From Variovorax sp. WS11 (GTDB lineage Bacteria > Pseudomonadota > Gammaproteobacteria > Burkholderiales > Burkholderiaceae_C): a stretch of 64,000 nucleotides of DNA. Made by a program: the position numbers and the translations under genes. Below are positions 54,238-64,000 of the stretch, piece by piece. The number at the start of each line of letters is the position of its first letter. Position 1 is the stretch's first letter. Location of the stretch: assembly GCF_010499245.1 (NCBI RefSeq), contig NZ_JAAGOW010000003.1, positions 310,001 to 374,000 of the forward strand, read 5' to 3'. A model generated the notes under the pieces. That model worked only from the letters and a program-made list of their open reading frames with translations, made no database searches and was not told the DNA's origin.

Positions 54238-56169
54238 ATGGCCAAAGACTTCGACTGCATGGAGGACTCCAACCGGAGCGCCAATCCCACCATCCATGAG
54301 GTTTCCGACCCCGCCCGTCGGGTATTCGTGCGCGGCGGACTGGCGGCCACCGTGGCCGGGCTGTTCGGGCCGCTGGCCGCCGGCGCGCTCGCGGGCTGCG
54401 CCACCACCGGCAGCGGCAACGCGGCCTCGCTGGGCCGCGGCATCGGCTTCAAGAGCGTGCCGATGGCGGCGGTCGACCGCATCGTGGTGCCCGAGGGCTA
54501 CAGCGCCCAGGTGCTGTACCGCTGGGGCGATGCCGTGGGCGTGGCGGGCCAGATGCCGGCCTTCAACGCGGACGCCTCCAACACCGCGGCCGAGCAGGCG
54601 CTGCAGGCCGGCATGCACCACGACGGCATGGCCTTCTTCCCCACCGAGGGCTCCTCGCAGCGCGGCCTGCTGGTGATGAACCACGAGTACGTCGACGACG
54701 GCCTGCTGCACACCGACGGCATGAAGACCTGGAGCGCCGAGAAGGTGCGCAAGTCCATGAACGCGCATGGCGTCTCGGTGATCGAGATCCAGCGCGAGGG
54801 CAGCGGCTGGAAGCAGGTCGCGCCTTCGAAGTTCGCGCGCCGCATCACGGCGCTCACGCCGATGACCCTGACGGGCCCGGCCGCCGGCCACCCGATGCTG
54901 CGCACCGCCGGCGACCCGACCGGCACGCGCATCCTGGGCACCTACAACAACTGTGCCAACGGCCACACGCCCTGGGGCACCTACCTCGCCTGCGAGGAGA
55001 ACTTCGCCGACTACTTCGAGGGCGTCGACAACCCCGATGCGCACCAGCGCCGCTGGGGCATCCGCAAGGGCAACGGCGCCAAGTACCGCTGGCACGAGCA
55101 CGACGAGCGCTTCAGCGTGGCGAAGCATCCCAACGAATCCAACCGCTACGGCTGGGTGGTCGAGATCGATCCGCAGGACCCGGCGTCCACGCCCATCAAG
55201 CGCAGCGCCCTCGGCCGCGCCGCGCACGAGGGCGCGGCCACCGCGCTCACGGCCGACGGCCGGGCGGTGGTCTACATGGGCGAGGACTCGCGCTTCGAGT
55301 ACATCTACAAGTTCGTCAGCCGCGACCGCGTCAAGCCGGGCGGCTTCGCGGCCAACCGCGAGCTGCTGGACCACGGCACGCTGTACGTCGCGCGCTTCGA
55401 CGTCGACGGCACCGGCGAATGGATGCCGCTGGTGCAGGGCCAGGGCCCGCTGACGGTGGACAAGGGCTTCGCGAACCAGGGCGACGTGCTGATCAAGTCG
55501 CGCCAGGCCAGCGATGCGCTGGGTGCCACCAAGATGGACCGCCCGGAGTGGACCACGGTGGACCCGATCACGAAGGAGGTCTACTGCACGCTGACCAACA
55601 ACAGCAACCGCGGCGGCCAAGGCCAGGCCTTCATGGACGCGGCCAATCCGCGCTCCAACAACACCATGGGCCAGATCATCCGCTGGAAGGAAACGGGCGA
55701 CCTCGACGCCACCCGATTCGCTTGGAACCACCTCGTGCTGGCCGGCGATCCGAAGCAGAGCCGCTACGAGGCGCAGGGCAACATCAAGGGCGACACCTTC
55801 GGCAGCCCCGACGGCCTGCTGGTCGACGCGCGCGGCGTGCTGTGGATCCAGACCGACGTTTCGACCTCGACGCTGGGCAAGGGCGAGTACGTCAACCTGC
55901 CCAACAACCAGATGCTGGCCTGCGATCCCACCAAGGGCGAGATCTGCCGCTTCCTGCTCGGCCCGGCCGGCTGCGAGGTCACCGGGCTCACGGCCACGCC
56001 GGACCTGAAGTCGCTGTTCATCAACATCCAGCATCCCGGCGAGCCGGCCAACGAGCGCAGCGACCCCGAGAAGCCGCTGGCGATCTCGAAGTGGCCGGAT
56101 GGCGCCGGCCGGCCGCGCTCGGCGACGGTGGTCATCACCAAGAACGACGGCGGCGTGATCGGAACCTGA
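54238..56169 (+). CDS. PhoX-family phosphatase-like protein (DUF839)
   Basis: 643 residues. A Tat-type region (DPARRVFVRGGLAATVAGLFG) sits at about residues 25-45 and ends in a lipobox-like AGCA. Family signatures: LVMNHEYVDD, YLACEENFADYF, HEGAATALT, YMGEDSRFEYIYKFVS, ALGATKMDRPEW, TFGSPDGLLVDARG and GLTATPDLKSLFINIQHPGE. PhoX enzymes are periplasmic Ca/Fe-dependent alkaline phosphatases; many paralogues of this length exist and not all are proven phosphatases. A weak Pho-box-like TGTCAC-N4-CTTCAT lies near 54169-54184; phosphate control is unproven. Confidence 0.9.
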   Translation: MAKDFDCMEDSNRSANPTIHEVSDPARRVFVRGGLAATVAGLFGPLAAGALAGCATTGSGNAASLGRGIGFKSVPMAAVDRIVVPEGYSAQVLYRWGDAVGVAGQMPAFNADASNTAAEQALQAGMHHDGMAFFPTEGSSQRGLLVMNHEYVDDGLLHTDGMKTWSAEKVRKSMNAHGVSVIEIQREGSGWKQVAPSKFARRITALTPMTLTGPAAGHPMLRTAGDPTGTRILGTYNNCANGHTPWGTYLACEENFADYFEGVDNPDAHQRRWGIRKGNGAKYRWHEHDERFSVAKHPNESNRYGWVVEIDPQDPASTPIKRSALGRAAHEGAATALTADGRAVVYMGEDSRFEYIYKFVSRDRVKPGGFAANRELLDHGTLYVARFDVDGTGEWMPLVQGQGPLTVDKGFANQGDVLIKSRQASDALGATKMDRPEWTTVDPITKEVYCTLTNNSNRGGQGQAFMDAANPRSNNTMGQIIRWKETGDLDATRFAWNHLVLAGDPKQSRYEAQGNIKGDTFGSPDGLLVDARGVLWIQTDVSTSTLGKGEYVNLPNNQMLACDPTKGEICRFLLGPAGCEVTGLTATPDLKSLFINIQHPGEPANERSDPEKPLAISKWPDGAGRPRSATVVITKNDGGVIGT

Positions 56170-56190
56170 GCGCTTCCCCGGGCGCCGGAA

Positions 56191-56568
56191 TCAGGGGCGC
56201 CCGGCCTGGCGATGTCGCCGCCGCACCAGCAGTGCATAGACGCCCACGTTCAGCAGCGTGACGAAGACGCCCACGCCGATCTCCAGTTCGCGCGTGAAGC
56301 CCTCGGGATAGATCAGGCCGGGCAGGTAATGCTGGACGAAGCCGCCCTCGTAGCCGGCCTGGCCGGCCTCGCGGCGCAGCGTGTTCTCCAGCGGCGTCAG
56401 CGGGCAGACCCCGCCCGCCCAGGAGATCCAGGCTGCCCAGGCGACAGCCGGCAGGTGCAGCCAGGCCACGCGCGGCCAGCGCCACACCAGCGCGCCGCCG
56501 GCGACGACAAAGACGATGAAGAGCCCGTGCAGCAGGAGCACGGCGTCGGCGAGCAGGCGCGGGGTCAT
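56191..56568 (-). CDS. DUF2784-family membrane protein
   Basis: 125 residues from ATG 56568. Three to four hydrophobic helices (LLADAVLLLHGLFIVFVVAGGALVW, AWLHLPAVAWAAWISWAGGVCPLTPLEN, and a last helix LEIGVGVFVTLLNVGVYALLV). The block GGVCPLTPLENTLRREAG and the Y-x-GGFVQHYLPGLIYP stretch are hallmarks of DUF2784. Function unknown. Convergent with PhoX by 21 bases. Confidence 0.88.
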   Translation of the reverse strand: MTPRLLADAVLLLHGLFIVFVVAGGALVWRWPRVAWLHLPAVAWAAWISWAGGVCPLTPLENTLRREAGQAGYEGGFVQHYLPGLIYPEGFTRELEIGVGVFVTLLNVGVYALLVRRRHRQAGRP

Positions 56569-56649
56569 GGGCGCAAGGGTCGCATGGGCGCGGCTTTTCG
56601 GCAAAGGCGCCCCGCATGGCCGCGGGGGCGGCGAGGGCAGGGCCAAACC

Positions 56650-56655
56650 TATAAT
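56650..56655 (+). promoter_or_regulatory. Candidate -10 element for alaS
   Basis: A perfect TATAAT lies 86 bases upstream of the alaS ATG in the only GC-poor patch of the region. No good -35 is found at 16-18 bases. Confidence 0.35.
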
Positions 56656-56740
56656 CGACAGCTCAGCAGATCAAGTAGTCAGGTGGGTTCGATGCAGGGC
56701 TGCCCGCAGCCGGCCGCCTCTCTCAGCACTCCAATCCAAG

Positions 56741-59365
<2,625 letters not shown>

Positions 59366-59406
59366 CACCCTGCCCAGGCGGGTCCGTCCGTGCCATAGTC
59401 GCGCGG

Positions 59407-59544
59407 ATGGAAGGGGCTTTCCGGTCATTGCCGATCTTCACCGCCGCGCTGGGCGCGGGCGCCGCCCTGGCGGCCGCGCCCGCACAGCCGGTCGACTTCG
59501 AGGGGCGCGACCGCACGCGGCCCGGCGCCGACGGCCATGGCTGA
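59407..59544 (+). CDS. Doubtful small exported ORF
   Basis: 45 codons: a signal-peptide-like start (MEGAFRSLPIFTAALGAGAALAAAPAQ) then 18 residues, overlapping the PanE-like gene start by 8 bases. It fills the only gap between alaS and that gene. It may be a small protein or chance; nothing else supports it. Confidence 0.2.
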   Translation: MEGAFRSLPIFTAALGAGAALAAAPAQPVDFEGRDRTRPGADGHG

Positions 59545-60559
59545 GGAGGCGCTCCCCGTCGACGTGCTGGTAATGGGCGCGGGCGCCATCGGCTGCTACA
59601 TCGGCGGCAGCCTGGCCTCCGAGGGCGTGCGCGTGCTCTTCGTCGGCCGTCCGCGTGTGCTCGAGCCGCTGGAGCGGCACGGGCTGCGGCTCAGCGATCT
59701 GGATGACGGCGAGCGCTACATGCCGCCCGGCACGCTTCAGGTGGCCGAGCGCATCCCGCCCGGCGTGCGGCCGGGCCTGGTGCTGCTGACCGTGAAGAGC
59801 GGCGCCACCGCGCAGGCTGCGGCCGAGCTCGGCGCGGTGCTGCCGGCGCGCACGCCGGTGATCTCGCTGCAGAACGGCGTGTCGAATGCGAGCACGGCGG
59901 CGCACGTGGCGCCGACCCTGCAGGTGCTGCCGGGCATGGTGCCGTACAACGTCGCGGAGATCGGTCCGGGCGCCTTCCATCGCGGCACCACCGGCCGCCT
60001 GGCCGTGCAGGACGACGCGGTGCTGCGGCCCTGGCTGGCCGTGTTCGAGCGCGCGGGGGTGCCGATCGACCGGCACAAGAACATGCTGCCGGTGCAGTGG
60101 GGCAAGCTGCTGCTCAACCTCAACAACCCCGTCAATGCACTGTCCGGCCTGCCGCTGCGCCGGCAGCTGATGGACCGCGGCTACCGCCGCTGCCTCGCAG
60201 CCCTGATGGACGAGGCGCTGGAGGCGCTGTCATGGGCCCACATCAAGCCGGCGCAGCTGGCGGCCGTGCCGCCGCGCCGCATGCCCGTGATCCTGCGGCT
60301 GCCGAACCCGGTGTTCCGCGTGATCGCAGCGCGCATGCTGCGCATCGACGACAAGGCGCGCTCCAGCATGGCGGACGATCTGGCGCTGGGCCGCCGCACC
60401 GAGATCGATGCGTTGTGCGGCGAGGTGGTGCGGCTCGCGCGCTCCAACGGCGCCCGCGCGCCGATGAGCGCGAAGATGGTGGAGCTGGTGGAAGCCTGGC
60501 CGGAGCGGCCGCATGCGCTCTCGGCACAGGAGTTGCTCGCGGCGCTGGGTTTGAAATGA
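59537..60559 (+). CDS. 2-dehydropantoate 2-reductase-like (ApbA/PanE family)
   Basis: 340 residues. Rossmann start VDVLVMGAGAIGCYIGGSLASEG, then VLLTVKSG, VISLQNGVSN, and the C-terminal catalytic Lys region WGKLLLNLNNPVNALSGLPL. Glu in RTEIDALCGEVVRLA completes the ApbA_C signature. The family reduces ketopantoate or similar 2-oxo acids with NADPH; as these are multi-copy, vitamin B5 synthesis is not assured. It is followed 25 bases later by dadA, suggesting a role in 2-oxo acid/amino acid turnover. Confidence 0.9.
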   Translation: MAEEALPVDVLVMGAGAIGCYIGGSLASEGVRVLFVGRPRVLEPLERHGLRLSDLDDGERYMPPGTLQVAERIPPGVRPGLVLLTVKSGATAQAAAELGAVLPARTPVISLQNGVSNASTAAHVAPTLQVLPGMVPYNVAEIGPGAFHRGTTGRLAVQDDAVLRPWLAVFERAGVPIDRHKNMLPVQWGKLLLNLNNPVNALSGLPLRRQLMDRGYRRCLAALMDEALEALSWAHIKPAQLAAVPPRRMPVILRLPNPVFRVIAARMLRIDDKARSSMADDLALGRRTEIDALCGEVVRLARSNGARAPMSAKMVELVEAWPERPHALSAQELLAALGLK

Positions 60560-60584
60560 AGCGCGTGATTTCCAAAGGAGCGGC

Positions 60585-61838
60585 ATGCATGTCCTGATCC
60601 TCGGCAGCGGCGTCATCGGCACCACGGTGGCGTACTACCTCGCCAAGGCCGGCCACGAGGTCACGGTAGTCGACCGCCAGGACGCGCCGGCGCTCGAGAC
60701 CAGCTACGCCAATGCCGGCGAGGTTTCGCCCGGCTATTCGGCGCCCTGGGCCGGGCCCGGGGTGCCGATGAAGGCCGTCAAGTGGCTGCTGATGCGCCAC
60801 AGCCCGCTGGTGATCCGGCCCATGTTCGATCCCGCCATGTGGCGCTGGGGCATCGCGATGCTGTGCAACTGCACGCAGGCGCGCTACGAGATCAACAAGA
60901 GCCGCATGGTGCGCCTGGCCGAGTACAGCCGCGATTGCCTGCAGCAGCTGCGCGCCGACACCGGCATCCGCTACGACGAGCGCTCGCTGGGCACGCTGCA
61001 GCTGTTCCGCACGCAGAAGCAGCTCGACGGCACCGGCAAGGACATCGAGATCCTCAAGGCCTACGGCGTGCCCTACCAGCTGCTGGACCGCGAGGGCTGC
61101 GTGCAGTACGAGCCGGCGCTGGCCGCCGTGCGGCACAAGTTCGTGGGCGGCCTGCGCCTGCCGGGCGACGAGACCGGCGACTGCTTCAAGTTCACCCAGA
61201 GCCTGGCACGGCTGGCCGAGGCCGCGGGCGTGCGCTTCCGCTTCGGCGTGACCATCACCGACATCGCGCGCGATGCCGAGGGCGTGGCCGCGGTCCATAC
61301 CGATGCCGGCCCCTTCCGCGCCGATCGCTATGTGCTCGCGCTGGGCAGCTATTCGCCGCGGCTGCTGAAGCCGCTGGACATCCGCCTGCCGGTGTACCCG
61401 GTCAAGGGCTTTTCGATCACCGTGCCGATCACCGATGCCGCGATGGCGCCCGAGTCCACCGTGATGGACGAGACCTTCAAGGTCGCGGTGACGCGCCTGG
61501 GCGAGCGCATCCGCGTGGGCGGCACGGCACAGCTGTCGGGCTACGACCTGCGCCTCAACGACCGCCGGCGCGACACGCTGGAGCACGTGGTCACCGATCT
61601 GTTCCCGGGGGGCGGCAGCGTCGAAGGGGCGGAGTTCTGGACCGGCCTGCGGCCCATGACGCCCGACGGCACGCCGCTGCTCGGCGCCACGCCGATCCCC
61701 GGGCTGCTGCTGGCGACCGGCCATGGGACGCTGGGCTGGACCATGGCGGCGGGGACGGGGCGGGTCATGGTCGACCTCATCGCGGGCCGTTCGCCCGAGA
61801 TCGACATGGAAGGCCTGGGCCTGGAACGCTACGCCTGA
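60585..61838 (+). CDS. dadA: D-amino acid dehydrogenase
   Basis: 417 residues. FAD fingerprint MHVLILGSGVIGTTVAYYLAKAGHEVTVVDRQ, then the DadA-specific TSYANAGEVSPGYSAPWAGPG and FDPAMWRWGIAMLCNC. The C-terminal FAD part has LRPMTPDGTPLLGATPIPGLLLATGHGTLGWTMAAGTG. It oxidises D-amino acids such as D-alanine to 2-oxo acids, passing electrons to the quinone pool at the inner membrane. RBS AAGGAG precedes the ATG. Confidence 0.96.
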   Translation: MHVLILGSGVIGTTVAYYLAKAGHEVTVVDRQDAPALETSYANAGEVSPGYSAPWAGPGVPMKAVKWLLMRHSPLVIRPMFDPAMWRWGIAMLCNCTQARYEINKSRMVRLAEYSRDCLQQLRADTGIRYDERSLGTLQLFRTQKQLDGTGKDIEILKAYGVPYQLLDREGCVQYEPALAAVRHKFVGGLRLPGDETGDCFKFTQSLARLAEAAGVRFRFGVTITDIARDAEGVAAVHTDAGPFRADRYVLALGSYSPRLLKPLDIRLPVYPVKGFSITVPITDAAMAPESTVMDETFKVAVTRLGERIRVGGTAQLSGYDLRLNDRRRDTLEHVVTDLFPGGGSVEGAEFWTGLRPMTPDGTPLLGATPIPGLLLATGHGTLGWTMAAGTGRVMVDLIAGRSPEIDMEGLGLERYA

Positions 61839-61870
61839 GCGCCCCGCGGGCCGCCTCGGCCTGGCTGGTT

Positions 61871-61916
61871 TTGATCCATTTGATGGGAGCCTGTAGAATG
61901 AGATCAAACAGATCAA
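61871..61916 (+). promoter_or_regulatory. Promoter/operator of the Xre-RES toxin-antitoxin operon
   Basis: -35 TTGATC (61871-61876) and -10 TAGAAT (61894-61899) are 17 bases apart. Two 15-bp arms form an inverted repeat: TTGATCCATTTGATG (61871-61885) and GATCAAACAGATCAA (61902-61916), matching at 12 of 15 positions and straddling the promoter. This is the expected autoregulation layout of a type II toxin-antitoxin operon. Confidence 0.65.
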
Positions 61917-61930
61917 CCAAGGCCTCGATG

Positions 61931-62611
61931 ATGAGCAGTTCCGATCTCACCGCCAGGTTGCAGCAGGGCGACCTGCTGTCGCTGGAGCCCTATACCGCTG
62001 CCCGCGCGGCTCGCAAGGGCGGCGCGCGCAAGTTCCTGCTGGAGATCAAGGACGAGGCGATCTCGAAGGTGCTGCTGGCCTCCCTTCCGATGCTGGAGCG
62101 CGCGCTGCTCGAGAAAACCGCCCAGGCCCGCGAGCGCCGCATCGAGGCCGTGGTCGACTTCATGGCGGGGCAGATGGTGCTGCCGAGCGCGATCGACCGC
62201 GAGATGGCCCAGCGGCTCGCCAAGCGGCATGCGCGCGTTCTGAACGAGTTCGGGCATTTCACGGCCGAGCAACTGGCCGACGCCAACCGCTCGCAGGCCA
62301 GCAGCCGCACTGCGTTGGTGGACAACTGGCGCAAGCGCCGCCAGGTCTTCGCCGTGCCGCATCCGGACAAGAGCGCGCGCGAGCGCGACGTCTACCCCGC
62401 CTTCCAGTTCGAGGACCACAAGCCGATCAAGGCGGTGCAGGCCGTGCTCGAAGCCTTCGGCGATCGCCGGGCGCCCTGGAAGCTCGCATTGTGGTTCACC
62501 TCGAACAACGGCTGGTTGCCCGGCAGTGCGCGGCCCGTCGACCTGCTGGCATCGAACCCGCAGGCCGTGGTCGAGGCGGCGCAGCGCGACGCGGAAGAGG
62601 TCGCGGCTTGA
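61931..62611 (+). CDS. Xre/MbcA/ParS-type antitoxin (partner of RES toxin)
   Basis: 226 residues from ATG 61931 (an ATG at 61928 adjoins it; an ATG at 61898 lies inside the -10 box and is unlikely). The middle (QQGDLLSLEPYTAARAARKG, LLASLPMLERALLEKTAQARERR) is a helical part with a DNA-binding region around REMAQRLAKRHARVLNEFG. The C-terminus KAVQAVLEAFGD, WKLALWFTSNNGWLPGSARPVDLLASNPQAVVEAAQ is the MbcA/ParS toxin-binding domain. It should neutralise the RES toxin and repress the operon. Confidence 0.85.
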   Translation: MSSSDLTARLQQGDLLSLEPYTAARAARKGGARKFLLEIKDEAISKVLLASLPMLERALLEKTAQARERRIEAVVDFMAGQMVLPSAIDREMAQRLAKRHARVLNEFGHFTAEQLADANRSQASSRTALVDNWRKRRQVFAVPHPDKSARERDVYPAFQFEDHKPIKAVQAVLEAFGDRRAPWKLALWFTSNNGWLPGSARPVDLLASNPQAVVEAAQRDAEEVAA

Positions 62612-63255
62612 GTTGCCGCGCGCCGGCACTGCTTCTCGACCCCCTTTTCGATCGCTGGCCGGCTGGCGCACCGATCCACGTCATCCACGACACGGCCTTT
62701 GCGCCCGAGAGCTTCAACCCCGGCGTGGATGGCGCTGGCGCTTTGCGCAAGCCCACGCGATTCGCGCCCATCCGTGATGCCAAGAACCGGGTGGTGCCCT
62801 ATCTCTACGGCGGTTCGACCCTGGACTGCGCGATCTTCGAGACGGTTTTCCACGAGGTGCCGATCGACGCGCCCGACAAGTTCGTGGACCTCGACACTTT
62901 CGCGCAGCGCGGCCATGGCCAGCTCCTGCCCAGCCGCGAACTTCTGCTCGTGGACCTCACGAGCGAGGGGCTGCACCGGCTCAAGATTCCAAAGGAGGAG
63001 CTCATCGCCAGCCCGGCACGCGACTATGTGGACACCGCCCGATGGGCCGAGGCGCTGCACCGCCAATGCAAGGATGCCGATGGCCTGGTGTGGATGTCGC
63101 GCCAACGTGATCGCGACAGGGCGATGCTGCTCTTCGGCGACCGCGTGAAGGGCGCTCTTTCCGGAACGCGCATCGGCGGGCCGCTGGTGCGCAATGACGT
63201 GTTGCGCCAGGCCATCCTCGCCGCGGCGCTGCGCGCCGGCATCGATGCGTCTTGA
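62608..63255 (+). CDS. RES-domain toxin
   Basis: 215 residues from TTG 62608, which overlaps the antitoxin TGA as TTGA; no ATG is well placed. The RES signature residues are present: Arg in TRFAPIRDAKN with YGG following, Glu in LDCAIFETVFHEV, and Ser in GLVWMSRQRDRDRAMLLFGDR. RES toxins degrade or ADP-ribosylate NAD+ or related cofactors and arrest growth unless bound by the antitoxin. Classic antitoxin-first order. Confidence 0.88.
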   Translation: MSCRAPALLLDPLFDRWPAGAPIHVIHDTAFAPESFNPGVDGAGALRKPTRFAPIRDAKNRVVPYLYGGSTLDCAIFETVFHEVPIDAPDKFVDLDTFAQRGHGQLLPSRELLLVDLTSEGLHRLKIPKEELIASPARDYVDTARWAEALHRQCKDADGLVWMSRQRDRDRAMLLFGDRVKGALSGTRIGGPLVRNDVLRQAILAAALRAGIDAS

Positions 63256-63282
63256 CGTTCAGGGCTCGGTCGCGCTGGCCCC

Positions 63283-63642
63283 TCAGTTCCGCCAGTTGCC
63301 GCGCTCGCGCAGCACGGTCTTCTTGCCCTGCGTCACGATCAGCCACCCGTCCTGCCCGACGAAGTAGCTGGTCGCGTTGCCGTCGTAGAACTGCCAGCCC
63401 AACGGGTCGCAGGGCGCGTTGCCGGACGGGCAGGGCCGCTGCCCTGGCTTGCCGAGGAGGTTGATGCGGCTGCCGTTGCGGTTGTGGGTGCCGGCATAGG
63501 CGAACTGCTCGCAGTCCGTCACGCGCTCGCCGCACATCGGGGTGATCTCCACCGTGTAGCTGCGGGTCTCCAGCGTGGCAGCCTGCAGCGGATCGAGGAC
63601 GAAAAGACAGAGCAGGGCGGAGGCGGGCGCAAGTCGATTCAT
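63283..63642 (-). CDS. Small exported protein of unknown function
   Basis: 119 residues from ATG 63642. Signal peptide to about residue 21 (LFVLDPLQAA). Four cysteines (ITPMCGERVTDCEQF and RPCPSGNAPCDP) probably form two disulfides. The end (FYDGNATSYFVGQDGWLIVTQGKKTVLRERGNW) is beta-rich. No family recognised. Convergent with the RES toxin by 27 bases. Confidence 0.75.
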   Translation of the reverse strand: MNRLAPASALLCLFVLDPLQAATLETRSYTVEITPMCGERVTDCEQFAYAGTHNRNGSRINLLGKPGQRPCPSGNAPCDPLGWQFYDGNATSYFVGQDGWLIVTQGKKTVLRERGNWRN

Positions 63643-63709
63643 GGGTAGTCCGTGCAGGGCTGCGGGGCCGCCAGTGTATGTCGCTGGTGCGCGTGCAGGC
63701 ACGCGCCGA

Positions 63710-64000
63710 TCAGGGCTTGGCGGCTGCCGGCTCCAGCCCGCTCTTGACGATCGCCGGCGCCGCTTGCGGCGAGGTGAAGTAGCGGATCAACTGCTTCGCC
63801 GCCTCGGGCTGCCGCGCCGTGCTCGAGATGCCGGCCGAGAACACGGTGACGCGCTGCACTTCCGCCGGTAGCGGCCCGACGTAGTCGATGCCCTGGATCG
63901 GCAGCAGTTCGCTCACCTGCTGCAGGCCCAGCGCCGCGTCGCCACGCGCGACCACTGCGCCGACCCGTTCGCTCAGGATGCGCCGGCTCTTGGGCTTCAC
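63710..64000 (-). CDS. C-terminal end of a ModA-like/extracellular substrate-binding protein (partial)
   Basis: About 96 residues at the window edge; the 5' end lies beyond 64000. The stretch VVARGDAALGLQQVSELLPIQGIDYVGPLPAEVQRVTVFSAGIS and the end QPEAAKQLIRYFTSPQAAPAIVKSGLEPA match the last lobe of molybdate-type substrate-binding proteins, also annotated as relatives that bind other oxyanions. The substrate is not known. Confidence 0.85.
   Translation of the reverse strand: MKPKSRRILSERVGAVVARGDAALGLQQVSELLPIQGIDYVGPLPAEVQRVTVFSAGISSTARQPEAAKQLIRYFTSPQAAPAIVKSGLEPAAAKP

Noticed and set aside
61898..61900. ATG at 61898 as antitoxin start
   Set aside because: It overlaps the -10 hexamer of the only good promoter, and the protein aligns from the ATG at 61931.

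Overview
The window is high-GC, gene-dense DNA of a betaproteobacterium, most likely Burkholderiales/Comamonadaceae and probably Variovorax or a close relative. Reasons: two Bug-type tripartite-tricarboxylate receptors, many LysR/AraC regulators, AlaRS, DadA and PqiABC of beta/gammaproteobacterial type, and a thiol dioxygenase/rhodanese/sulfoxide-reductase operon of the kind expected in organosulfur-degrading Variovorax. Genus assignment is inference. No stretch over 300 bases lacks a gene, and no insertion sequence, CRISPR array or rRNA is visible.

Layout. 0-1.5 kb: end of a haloperoxidase-family gene, an exported protein and an SGNH-type lipoprotein. 1.5-9.3 kb (minus): one probable operon for organosulfur use (thiol dioxygenase, four-domain rhodanese, Bug receptor, PLP C-S lyase broken by an amber codon, molybdopterin sulfoxide-type reductase, EamA transporter), divergent from a LysR regulator. 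10.4-12.6 kb: M14-like deacylase plus a second Bug receptor. 12.7-20.2 kb: one 2484-residue multidomain protein. 20.2-23.6 kb: AraC/VOC/UvrA-like cassette. 23.6-31.4 kb: AraC regulator divergent from a Dpp/Opp-like ABC importer operon that also carries an M14-like deacylase. 31.6-32.6 kb: LuxR solo, followed by a lux-box-like palindrome. 32.7-36.3 kb: decayed RHS locus that ends abruptly against a truncated glycosyltransferase. 36.3-38.1 kb: QseBC-like two-component system. 38.3-41.6 kb: aldo/keto reductase and MFS exporter divergent from a LysR gene that is itself translationally coupled to pqiA-pqiA-pqiB-pqiC-ogt (41.6-45.7 kb). 45.7-50.1 kb: endonuclease/phosphatase-family gene, a second lux-box-like palindrome, then two DHA2-type MFS genes separated by a 62-bp tandem repeat in which every copy is a self-contained 21-codon ORF coupled to the next. 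50.1 kb: tRNA-Gly(CCC). 50.3-56.6 kb: cytochrome c, AraC regulator, FAD oxidoreductase, ferritin-like protein, PhoX-family phosphatase and DUF2784 protein. 56.7-61.8 kb: alaS, a PanE-like reductase and dadA. 61.9-63.3 kb: Xre/RES toxin-antitoxin pair with a clear operator. 63.3-64 kb: small exported protein and the end of a substrate-binding protein.

Points that stand out are the coupled mini-ORF repeat (48.3 kb), the two near-identical lux-box-like palindromes 14 kb apart with a LuxR solo next to one, the giant protein, the organosulfur operon, and the abrupt RHS/glycosyltransferase junction. Several genes carry frameshifts, a stop codon or a lost start (metC-like, RHS, MFS at 48.5 kb, endonuclease at 46.7 kb); these are either real decay or base-calling errors and should be checked against raw reads before being interpreted.
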